Shown here: piece after piece, positions 54,443 through 61,747 of the stretch
How positions within the stretch are numbered: position 1 is the stretch's first letter
Layout: each line of letters begins with the position of its first letter
Source: Pseudoalteromonas sp. OOF1S-7
GTDB lineage: Bacteria > Pseudomonadota > Gammaproteobacteria > Enterobacterales > Alteromonadaceae
DNA length: 64,000 nt
Assembly: GCF_022347765.1 (NCBI RefSeq)
Contig: NZ_JAKRFZ010000001.1
Span: 62,001-126,000 of the forward strand
Direction of reading: 5' to 3'
Translations under genes and position numbers: made by a program
The notes under the pieces: model-generated
Databases searched by the model: none
The model's input: only the letters and a program-made list of their open reading frames with translations
Told to the model about the DNA's origin: nothing

Positions 54443-56167
54443 ATGCAAAACATCACGGTTCTGGTCGGGGTAAAAACCACTGCGGGTATCAAAGACATCA
54501 ACGAAGATGCCGCGGGTTTCCTGATCCCACAAGACAGCTACCTGAACAAAGTCAAAGGGTTGGCGTTTTGCATTGCCGATGGCGTTAGTTCAGCTGAAGC
54601 GGGTAAAGAGGCCAGTGACACCGCAGTAAAGCGCTTTTTATCTGAATATTTTAAGACCCCGGATACCTGGTCTGTGAGCCGCTGTGGTGAGCAAGTATTA
54701 TCAGCGATAAACCTCAGGTTATACCGCAAAAGTCACCAATTTAAGCAGGACAACAAAGGTTACTTAACGACCCTGAGCTGTCTAATTTTAAAGGGAGTTC
54801 ACGGCCATTTATTCCACGTTGGTGACAGCCGGGTATTTCGCTTGCGTTCAGACTCCTTTGAGCAACTTACGACCGACCACGTGACGCACTTAGGACAGGG
54901 TAAGTCCTTCCTGTCACGCGCCCTTGGCATGGACAACAACATTCACATTGACTACAGCAATTTCGAACTCAAGGTAGGCGATTGCTACCTGTTAACCACG
55001 GATGGCGTGCACGACTTTATTCCGACCGCCGCGCTGATCAGAGCTTTATCCTCTTCGGCATCTGCCAGTGATATTGCTTGTTCGCTGTGTGAGCAAGCAC
55101 AGACCAACGGCAGTGATGACAATATCAGTTGCGTTGTATTCAGAGTAACGGCACTACCGCACCAAGATGAAAATGAATTCAATGCAGATCTAACCCGGCT
55201 GCCCTTCCCGCCTCCTCTGGAAGCGGGCTTGAAACTAGATGGTTATCGGGTTATCGAGGAGCTTTTTGCCTCACCCAGAAGTCAGTTGTATCTGGTAGAA
55301 GATGAAGAAAGTGGCCAGCGCTACGCGATGAAAACCCCCTCTGTTAACTTTGAAGACGATGCGCATTATATTGATCGCTTCCTCAAAGAAAAGTGGATTG
55401 GTAGCCGTATAGATTCGCCTCACGTTGTTAGAATTATCCAGCACAACCGTCCAAGAACAGCACTTTACTACCTGATGGAACACCTCGATGGTCAGAGCCT
55501 GGACAACTGGCTCGCAAAAAACGCCCCTTTGAAGCCAAAGCACGCCATCGCCATCGTTAAAGCCATTGCCAAAGGACTCCAGGCATTCCACGACAACGAT
55601 GCAACTCATCAGGACTTAAAACCCGGCAACATCATGATAATGAAAGATGGCTCAGTTAAGCTGGTGGACTTTGGCTCGGTGTTTGTGGCCGGTGTGGCTG
55701 AACTGTACCGCCCTATTGAACACATTGGCGCACTGGGCACAGCCAGTTATTCGGATCCTAATTACCTGGTTGGCAAAAATTCAGCCATTCAGGGAGATGT
55801 GTATAGCCTCGCAACCATTTGCTATGAGCTATTTACCGGGCAACTGCCATACGGAGACAAAGTTGAAGCATGTACCTCCATGCATGACTATGACAAATTG
55901 CGCTACCAGAGCGCGACAAAGTACAACCCGGTTATTCCCGTTTGGTTTGATAAAGCACTCCAAAAAGGTGTGAGCTTTGATCTTACTACGCGCTACCAAA
56001 CCATTGATGCGCTGTTAGAGGATCTCACCAAACCAAATCCCCTGTTCCTTAAGCCAGAACCTGAACCCAAAGAAGCCAGCAGTCTGGTGTTCTGGAAACT
56101 GGTCAGTGGGTTTTGGTTCATCACGTTAATGTTGATGATTTATCTGTTCAGTCAGTCAAAGTTTTAA
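54443..56167 (+). CDS. Bifunctional PP2C phosphatase - Ser/Thr protein kinase, membrane anchored
   Basis: 574 residues. Residues ~1-235 are a PP2C-type phosphatase (IKDINEDAAGF, FCIADGVSSAEAG, HVGDSRVFRL, LTTDGVHDF, SDDNISCVVF: the metal-binding Asp set). Residues ~262-530 are a eukaryotic-like kinase. It has Lys297 in AMKTPS, HQDLKPGNI with Asp391 (HRD replaced by HQD) and DFG with Asp409. The nucleotide loop lacks the usual GxGxxG (ELFASPRSQLYL). A C-terminal TM (~548-570) anchors it with the enzymes in the cytosol. It is divergent from the narK copy 2-nnrS operon, so it may control nitrate uptake by phosphorylation. Its end overlaps ubiV by 12 bases. Confidence 0.88.
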   Translation: MQNITVLVGVKTTAGIKDINEDAAGFLIPQDSYLNKVKGLAFCIADGVSSAEAGKEASDTAVKRFLSEYFKTPDTWSVSRCGEQVLSAINLRLYRKSHQFKQDNKGYLTTLSCLILKGVHGHLFHVGDSRVFRLRSDSFEQLTTDHVTHLGQGKSFLSRALGMDNNIHIDYSNFELKVGDCYLLTTDGVHDFIPTAALIRALSSSASASDIACSLCEQAQTNGSDDNISCVVFRVTALPHQDENEFNADLTRLPFPPPLEAGLKLDGYRVIEELFASPRSQLYLVEDEESGQRYAMKTPSVNFEDDAHYIDRFLKEKWIGSRIDSPHVVRIIQHNRPRTALYYLMEHLDGQSLDNWLAKNAPLKPKHAIAIVKAIAKGLQAFHDNDATHQDLKPGNIMIMKDGSVKLVDFGSVFVAGVAELYRPIEHIGALGTASYSDPNYLVGKNSAIQGDVYSLATICYELFTGQLPYGDKVEACTSMHDYDKLRYQSATKYNPVIPVWFDKALQKGVSFDLTTRYQTIDALLEDLTKPNPLFLKPEPEPKEASSLVFWKLVSGFWFITLMLMIYLFSQSKF

Positions 56168-57034
56168 CGCGTCAGACGCCATACCAGCCAGGTCGTGCCA
56201 ATATCCGTTAATATGGTTGGCGGGCCGTGGCGTGTTCCGGTGACCAGAAAAGGACTCTATCCAGTCCATATCTTCACTCTGATGAGCGCTGATCCGCGCA
56301 ATATCAGCGATATCAGCCAACTGCGCCGCTTCTTCACACAAATTGTATATCTGCCCAGACATCGTCTGAATACCATTGAGCACAAACAACGCTTTGCCAT
56401 CCTGACTCTGCGTCTTGAGGCCCTGAGGATGAGACTGACAGATCAAATCACACGCATCTTTGGCCAAATCATGGTGGCGCGCAGTAAAGCATCGGGCGCT
56501 GTACGCCAGCGGTAAATAGCCATAACTAAACACTTCGTACTCCATGGGTAAATCACACAGCGACGCATATTCTGCTTTTAACGCCATCAGCCAGGTCTGT
56601 GACAACTCAACGGGCATCACCCATCGTTTTGCCCCCATTTTCGCCAGTTTCATGAGCGTATAACCGTTGTAAACATTAATAGCAGGCCCAATCACAAACG
56701 GCTGGTTGAGTTCACTGAGTACCTGCACCGCAGCAAGATCATTGGCTTCAAACAACAGCGAAGTATCTCTACACACTTTTTTTAGTGCCGACACTTGCGC
56801 CGGCGATTCAAGCAACGCCAGCGTCGAACACACAACCTGCTTGCCCTGCTCGCTCAGCTGACTGGCCCAGCGTAGATAGTCCTCCTGGCGAGACAGCCTG
56901 CGTTTGCCACAGACACTCTCTCCCAGATAAACGATGTCCGCACTAGAGTGTGCAACTTGCTCATAAAACGAATCCATGACACTTTTTTGCCAGAGAAATA
57001 ACACAGGTCCAATCGCAACTTTTAACTTCGACAT
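56156..57034 (-). CDS. ubiV: Oxygen-independent ubiquinone hydroxylation protein UbiV (U32 family)
   Basis: A 292-residue U32 peptidase-like iron-sulfur protein. Cys residues of the 4Fe-4S site are in ESVCGKRR, ARCFTARHHD with KDAC, and LICQSHPQG. UbiV works with UbiU to hydroxylate ubiquinone precursors without oxygen. AAAGGGGGAA precedes ATG 57034. The long in-frame extension upstream overlaps ubiU and is rejected. It lies 13 bases after ubiU. Confidence 0.9.
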   Translation of the reverse strand: MSKLKVAIGPVLFLWQKSVMDSFYEQVAHSSADIVYLGESVCGKRRLSRQEDYLRWASQLSEQGKQVVCSTLALLESPAQVSALKKVCRDTSLLFEANDLAAVQVLSELNQPFVIGPAINVYNGYTLMKLAKMGAKRWVMPVELSQTWLMALKAEYASLCDLPMEYEVFSYGYLPLAYSARCFTARHHDLAKDACDLICQSHPQGLKTQSQDGKALFVLNGIQTMSGQIYNLCEEAAQLADIADIARISAHQSEDMDWIESFSGHRNTPRPANHINGYWHDLAGMASDALKL

Positions 57035-57047
57035 CTTTATTCCCCCT

Positions 57048-58043
57048 TTACTTCCACTTGCGATGATACGCACCCAAAGTCGTTTGCTGCCCCTCCGAGA
57101 GCGCAGCCAGTGTTGTATTCCAGTGTGGCTGTACCTCAAACTGATCGCACTCGCGTTTGGCACTATCAATGGCCTGGCGCCACACTTTGGTGACTTGTGC
57201 CACATAGGCAGGGCTGCGTTGGCGGCCTTCTATTTTTACCGATGCAATATTTAAATTCAGGAGTTCAGGGATCAGCGCAAGAGTATTTAAACTCGTGGGC
57301 TCTTCCAGGGCGTGATATCTCTGATCTGCAACATCAAAGCGGCCTTTACACAGGGTGGGGTAACCCGCTTGTTCATCGGGCCCAAACGAATCGATCAACA
57401 CCCCATTTAATCGCGCATCCAGTATCTTGTCTTTTTGCTCCCAGCGCACAAATTTTGCGGGAGAGCATACACCTGCGGTGTTGGGCGATTCGCCGGTCAT
57501 ATAGGAAGACAAGTAACAGCGCCCTTCAGCCATAATACACAGACTGCCAAATGCAAACAGTTCCAGCTCCACAGTAGTTTTCCGCGCCAGCTGCCTGACT
57601 TGCTGAATACTCAGTACCCGAGGCAAAACAACCCGTTTAACGTTAAACTGCTGCTGATAAAAATCGATGGCACTGCTGTTGGTCACCGATGCCTGCACAC
57701 TCAGATGAACCTCTTGTTCAGGGTGATGAGTTGCCAGATAATCCAGCGCGGCAATATCTGCCACAATGAGTGCATCAACGCCATTATCTATGGCCTGATC
57801 CATTGCTCGTTTCCAGCGAGGAAACTGTTTGGGGTGCGCAAACGTATTGATGGCAACGTGCAACTTGCGGTTATTCTGATGACAAAATGCAGCGGCTTCG
57901 CGCAGTTGTGCTTCGTTAAAATTAAGCCCTTTGAAGTGCCGTGCATTTGTGTCGTTGTTTAAACCGATATATACAGCATCCGCACCGTGCTCAATGGCTT
58001 TTCGCAATGATGGAAGGTTTCCTGCCGGGCAAAGCAACTCCAT
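57048..58043 (-). CDS. ubiU: Oxygen-independent ubiquinone hydroxylation protein UbiU (U32 family)
   Basis: A 331-residue U32 protein starting MELLCPAGNLPSLRKAIEHG. The U32 signature region ELFAFGSLCIMAEGRCYLSS, then GVCSPAKF and PTLCKGRF, supplies the four cluster cysteines. UbiU and UbiV form a complex. AGGAG lies five bases before ATG 58043; an earlier GTG start is less likely. ubiT is divergent, 77 bases away. Confidence 0.92.
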   Translation of the reverse strand: MELLCPAGNLPSLRKAIEHGADAVYIGLNNDTNARHFKGLNFNEAQLREAAAFCHQNNRKLHVAINTFAHPKQFPRWKRAMDQAIDNGVDALIVADIAALDYLATHHPEQEVHLSVQASVTNSSAIDFYQQQFNVKRVVLPRVLSIQQVRQLARKTTVELELFAFGSLCIMAEGRCYLSSYMTGESPNTAGVCSPAKFVRWEQKDKILDARLNGVLIDSFGPDEQAGYPTLCKGRFDVADQRYHALEEPTSLNTLALIPELLNLNIASVKIEGRQRSPAYVAQVTKVWRQAIDSAKRECDQFEVQPHWNTTLAALSEGQQTTLGAYHRKWK

Positions 58044-58120
58044 ACCCACTCCTGATTATTTTAACTTGCTCGTAATTTATCAATAATACTAAGCGAACGA
58101 GTTAACTCAGGTAATCAGCT

Positions 58121-58642
58121 ATGATGAATAGTTTTAATGATATTTTTAAGCAAAAAACATCGACTTTTTTTACCCCAAAATGGTTAAGCAGACTTACTTA
58201 TATTATGCCCTGCACCGCAATGAGCGCAGCGCTGGAGTTCCATTTAAATAATATTTTCAAAACTCAAATAACATCAGGAGAACTGAGTTTTTTGGTCGAC
58301 AAATGTATTTGTATCGACGTCAATAACATTTCTCTGAGCCTATTCATTTCTCTGGACAATGAAACCGAGCGACTTACCATACTGGTTATAAAATCAGCGT
58401 TCATTGCGCAAAAAATGACCCGGTTTGATGGCAAATTAACGGGTAGTAGCGATGCACTTTTGCAACTTTTGGCCGGAAAGCGTGATCCTGATACGTTGTT
58501 TTTCAGGCGTGAGCTTGCTATCGAAGGTGACACAGAGCTGTGTTTAGAGTTTAAAAACTGGCTCGATACGCAAGACCCTGAAGGAAAATTACCAAGCCGA
58601 CTGTATGCAGATTTACAATCTTATGTAGAAACGCTATCTTGA
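58121..58642 (+). CDS. ubiT: Ubiquinone anaerobic accessory lipid-binding protein UbiT (SCP2 domain)
   Basis: A 173-residue protein with an SCP2-like sterol-carrier domain (SFLVDKCICIDVNNISLSLFISL; FDGKLTGSSDALLQLLAGKRDPDTLFF; RELAIEGDTELCLEFKN). UbiT replaces UbiJ in anaerobic ubiquinone synthesis. The divergent ubiT/ubiUV arrangement matches that of other gammaproteobacteria. A half FNR site (TTGAT on the minus strand, near 58080) lies in the shared 77-base promoter region. Confidence 0.9.
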   Translation: MMNSFNDIFKQKTSTFFTPKWLSRLTYIMPCTAMSAALEFHLNNIFKTQITSGELSFLVDKCICIDVNNISLSLFISLDNETERLTILVIKSAFIAQKMTRFDGKLTGSSDALLQLLAGKRDPDTLFFRRELAIEGDTELCLEFKNWLDTQDPEGKLPSRLYADLQSYVETLS

Positions 58643-58696
58643 AGTGGGCTGCTTACGCAGCCTGCTTTAAGTATCTAATGATTTGAGATAAATCCA

Positions 58697-58772
58697 GGCA
58701 GTATTAACTGCCTGCTTATACCTCGGTAGTATTAACTCCCTACTTATTTTCCCGGCAATATTAACTGCCTAC
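58697..58772. repeat. Three tandem imperfect ~28-base repeats, each an inverted repeat
   Basis: Units start at 58697, 58725 and 58754: GGCAGTATTAACTGCC, GGTAGTATTAACTCCC and GGCAATATTAACTGCC, with partly conserved spacers (CTTAT). Unit 1 is an exact palindromic stem GGCAGT/ACTGCC (8 bp with flanks); the other two each have one mismatch. Unit 3 includes the stop codon and last two codons of the small gene on the minus strand. The cluster is downstream of both ubiT and that gene. Confidence 0.85.
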
Positions 58773-59132
58773 CAGTTCAACGAGATTGTCCTGACGGTCA
58801 AGTACCACATACATTGAGGTGTTTTTACCCGTTTGGACATCACTGACCATGGATTTCATACTCTTGTCGATAATACTACTGTCGACATCTGCATTTATAC
58901 TGGTCACAAATACCAAATCCCAGTCTGGATTGATTACGTCCGCTTCTTTACATAAGGCCGGGTAATCACTCAGTTCTTCCGGTAACTTATCGACACACAT
59001 GACTGGCTGAATAAACCCTTTGTTCACATCGTTCGATGCACTTTCAACACTGGCTTTGGTAAACAGCATCAGAAGCTTGACGGGCTCTGGCTGATAACGG
59101 GACATTGTTAGTAACTCTTGAAACTTGCTCAT
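58761..59132 (-). CDS. Small conserved protein of unknown function next to narK copy 3
   Basis: 123 residues without signal or TM. It contains PEPVKLLMLFTKASVES, a central QPVMCVDKLPEEL and a WDLVFVTSIN strand. From memory this matches a small family that databases often label ribonucleotide reductase subunit alpha, but no RNR motif is present and the label is probably wrong. It follows narK copy 3 on the same strand across a terminator. The two final codons and stop lie in the third unit of a tandem hairpin repeat. Function is unknown. Confidence 0.72.
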   Translation of the reverse strand: MSKFQELLTMSRYQPEPVKLLMLFTKASVESASNDVNKGFIQPVMCVDKLPEELSDYPALCKEADVINPDWDLVFVTSINADVDSSIIDKSMKSMVSDVQTGKNTSMYVVLDRQDNLVELVGS

Positions 59133-59152
59133 TTTTCTTACCCTGCAAAATT

Positions 59153-59186
59153 AAAAAAGAGCCACAACCAGATGTTAATGGCTCTT
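59153..59186 (-). terminator. Terminator between narK copy 3 and the small conserved gene
   Basis: AGAGCCA/TGGCTCT with a 13-base loop, followed by six T on the minus strand, lies 17 bases past the narK stop. Confidence 0.8.
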
Positions 59187-59202
59187 GCTGTAGTGGAGAT
59201 GA

Positions 59203-60816
59203 TTATGGATTGTAGAACTCACCGTCCTTTCTCAAATAAAACCACCAGTTGACGAATACACATACACCGTAGAACACTGCAAACCCGATCAGTGCCACTT
59301 CTGGTGTGGTAGCTTTAATCTGCTGGCCAAACACCATAGGGATGTAGAAAGCACCATAGGCTGCCACTGCTGATGTCCAACCCAGTACCGGACCCGCCTG
59401 CTCTTTTGGAAATACCATGGCGATGGTACGGAAGGTCGAACCGTTACCAATACCAGTGGCAGCAAACAGGATTAAAAACAGTACAAAGAAAGGCACAAAG
59501 AACTCTTCCGGGGTCGCAGATTGATAAGCAGCGTGCATATAGAAGGCTGCGCCCAGTGAAGAGGCGACCATGACCACAGAACAGATCTGTGTGACTAACG
59601 CACCACCCATTCTGTCTGCAACCCAGCCGCCCAGAGGACGGATAAGTGCACCAATGAAAGGGGCCATCCAGGCATACATAAGGGCACTGGGACCGTTCGG
59701 ATTTACCGTATCGTGTGTCATGGCACCATCCACCATCATGTGCTGAAATCCGAAGATGACCTTGATTGCCAGCGGAAATGCCGCCGCAAATCCAATGAAA
59801 GAGCCGAATGTCATGGTGTAAATAACACTCATCACCCAGGTATGTTTGTTGTTGAAGATTTGGTATTGCTTAGACAAGCTCTCGCCGATTGCGCCGGGTA
59901 ACATTTTTAGCAGGAACACTGTTGTCGCAACCACCAGAATCAACACCAGCTCTTTTGGCACACCAAACCCGGAACCATTGGCGGATTCTGGCAGCATTAG
60001 CCACAAACCCGCCGCCGCTGTTGCCAGACCAATTGTCAGCATCACTGAAATCATGGCAAACGCGCCCAATGGGCTGCCCAAGTTTGGCGATACTTCTGGC
60101 GTGCGAATATTGTTCATGCCAAACCAGGTGGCAAAGAACAGAGGCACCAGTAGCAGCAACCACAGAAACCCGCCATTTTGGATCCAGGTTTCTGAACCCG
60201 CTGGAATTTTCCCGATCAAACTACCTGAAGGGCTGACCAGCGTCACCGGATCGCCCCCGAGTGCACCAAACACACCGTAGGTCATAAACAGTGGGATCAG
60301 GATCTGCATGGTCGTCACGCCAAAGTTACCTAACCCCGCATTGAGGCCCAGTGCCAGACCTTGTTGCTTCTTGGGAAAGAAGAAGCTGATATTGGACATC
60401 GACGATGCGAAATTACCGCCCCCAAACCCTGAGAGCAGCGCCAGTAACTGATATTGCCACAACGGCGTGGTGGGATCTTGTAATGCCATACCGGTAAAAA
60501 AGGCCGGAATAAGCAACAAAGAAGTTGTAAAAAAGATGGTATTTCTGCCACCGCAGAAACGAATAAAGAAGCTACTTGGGATCCGTAAGGTCGCACCGGA
60601 CAAACCCGCAATCGCTGTTAATGTAAATAGCTCTTGTGCGGAAAAGTTGAATCCCGCATTCATCATTTGTACCGTTAGAATCCCCCAGTAGAGCCATACC
60701 GCAAAGCCACACAACAGACTTGGGATGGATATCCACAAGTTACGCTGTGCAATTTTTTTACCCTGAGACTCCCAAAAGGCCTCATTTTCGGGTTCCCATT
60801 TCTGTAGATCAGCCAT
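59203..60816 (-). CDS. narK: NarK-family nitrate/nitrite antiporter (copy 3)
   Basis: A 537-residue MFS/NNP transporter with 12 TMs. TM4-5 has LSGFGGGNFASSMSNISFFFP and LGLNAGLGNFGVTTMQ (NNP signature). The second half has IGNGSTFRTIAMVFP and GPVLGWTSAVAAYGAFYIP. The longer loops resemble the nitrate-nitrite antiporter NarK that often accompanies narGHJI. TAAGGAG precedes the ATG. A NarL-type palindrome lies ~105 bases upstream. narL is divergent on the other side. Confidence 0.9.
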   Translation of the reverse strand: MADLQKWEPENEAFWESQGKKIAQRNLWISIPSLLCGFAVWLYWGILTVQMMNAGFNFSAQELFTLTAIAGLSGATLRIPSSFFIRFCGGRNTIFFTTSLLLIPAFFTGMALQDPTTPLWQYQLLALLSGFGGGNFASSMSNISFFFPKKQQGLALGLNAGLGNFGVTTMQILIPLFMTYGVFGALGGDPVTLVSPSGSLIGKIPAGSETWIQNGGFLWLLLLVPLFFATWFGMNNIRTPEVSPNLGSPLGAFAMISVMLTIGLATAAAGLWLMLPESANGSGFGVPKELVLILVVATTVFLLKMLPGAIGESLSKQYQIFNNKHTWVMSVIYTMTFGSFIGFAAAFPLAIKVIFGFQHMMVDGAMTHDTVNPNGPSALMYAWMAPFIGALIRPLGGWVADRMGGALVTQICSVVMVASSLGAAFYMHAAYQSATPEEFFVPFFVLFLILFAATGIGNGSTFRTIAMVFPKEQAGPVLGWTSAVAAYGAFYIPMVFGQQIKATTPEVALIGFAVFYGVCVFVNWWFYLRKDGEFYNP

Positions 60817-60881
60817 AGTGCCGCTCCTTACAATCGAATTACCCTCACTATGTGCATAAAAAAGGTGACAGACAATTCACA

Positions 60882-60895
60882 TTGATGGGTAATAA
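60882..60895. promoter_or_regulatory. Weak FNR-like site upstream of narK copy 3
   Basis: TTGATGGGTAATAA has one perfect half (TTGAT) and a poor second half (three of five). It sits 66 bases before the narK ATG. Listed for completeness in the divergent narK/narL region (60817-61091, no gene). Confidence 0.3.
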
Positions 60896-60920
60896 GCAAC
60901 AATGTGAGGCTAGCAAGGTA

Positions 60921-60936
60921 TACCCAATTTTAGGTA
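60921..60936. promoter_or_regulatory. NarL-type 7-2-7 site in the narK/narL divergent region
   Basis: TACCCAA-TT-TTAGGTA: both outer halves (TACC and GGTA) are exact and the spacing is two bases. It lies 105 bases before narK copy 3 and ~155 before narL, so NarL could control narK and itself. Confidence 0.65.
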
Positions 60937-61091
60937 TAAAACCCAATAAAAAATTGATTTTTAAACATTTTTAAAGCGTGGTAAAAAGGTCTTTTGGAGT
61001 AGCACCCGATGTTTGTAGTGAATGCCTTGTTAATCCAAGTTACTATTACAAACACGTGATTTTGACCGTCTTGATAGAGTAAGAGTAACTT

Positions 61092-61745
61092 ATGAGTGAG
61101 CTAGTTAGCACAATACTACTTGTGGATGACCACCCCTTACTGCGCAAAGGGTTACAGCAGTTAATCGAGTTAGAAGATGAGCTAACGGTGATTGGCGAAG
61201 CAGCCAGTGGCAAAGAGGGCTTAGAAATCGCCATTGATAGCGACCCGGATTTGATCATCCTGGATCTGAACATGCAGGGCATGGATGGCCTGGAAACACT
61301 CAAGGCCATGCGCGCCAATGACGTCACATCGAGGATCATTATGTTAACGGTGTCAGACAACGATGAAGATGTCCTGACTGCGATCAGTTACGGCGCAGAC
61401 GGTTATCTGCTCAAAGACATGGACCCGGAAGACATTCTTGAAAAAATCAAACAAGCGACGCTGGGTAAAATGGTACTCAGTGAAAAACTAACCGGTGTGC
61501 TGGCACAGGCTATTCGCAAACCCGATGTGTCTCAAAAAGCCAACATTCTGAACTCGTTAACCAGCCGGGAATTTGAAATACTCAAGCTGATTGCCAAGGG
61601 GTTGTCGAATAAACTCATTGCCAGAGAGCTGGATATTTCAGACGGGACGGTGAAAGTTCACGTCAAGCATTTGCTGAAAAAGCTGAGTCTTCGTTCGCGT
61701 GTAGAAGCCGCAGTATGGATGATTAACCAGCAAAAAGGGGCCTAA
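61092..61745 (+). CDS. narL: NarL/NarP-type response regulator
   Basis: 217 residues. The receiver domain has acidic pocket DDHP, phospho-acceptor Asp58 (IILDLNM) and Lys in YLLKDMD. A LuxR-type HTH follows (LTSREFEILKLIAKGLSNK, DGTVKVHVKHLLKKLSLRS). Spacing and the VKVHVKHLLKKL helix match NarL/NarP. It is divergent from narK copy 3 and two bases upstream of moeA, so operonic with it. The cognate NarX/NarQ sensor is not in the window. The 7-2-7 sites in this island are its likely targets. Confidence 0.9.
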   Translation: MSELVSTILLVDDHPLLRKGLQQLIELEDELTVIGEAASGKEGLEIAIDSDPDLIILDLNMQGMDGLETLKAMRANDVTSRIIMLTVSDNDEDVLTAISYGADGYLLKDMDPEDILEKIKQATLGKMVLSEKLTGVLAQAIRKPDVSQKANILNSLTSREFEILKLIAKGLSNKLIARELDISDGTVKVHVKHLLKKLSLRSRVEAAVWMINQQKGA

Positions 61746-61747
61746 CC

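Noticed and set aside
56156..58043. Reading the two U32 genes as collagenase-type peptidases
   Set aside because: Cluster cysteines, pairing and the divergent SCP2-domain gene identify UbiU, UbiV and UbiT; peptidase labels for U32 proteins are historical.
58683..58696. FNR-like TTGAGATAAATCCA downstream of ubiT
   Set aside because: Only eight of ten conserved bases, and it lies between two gene ends where no promoter is needed.
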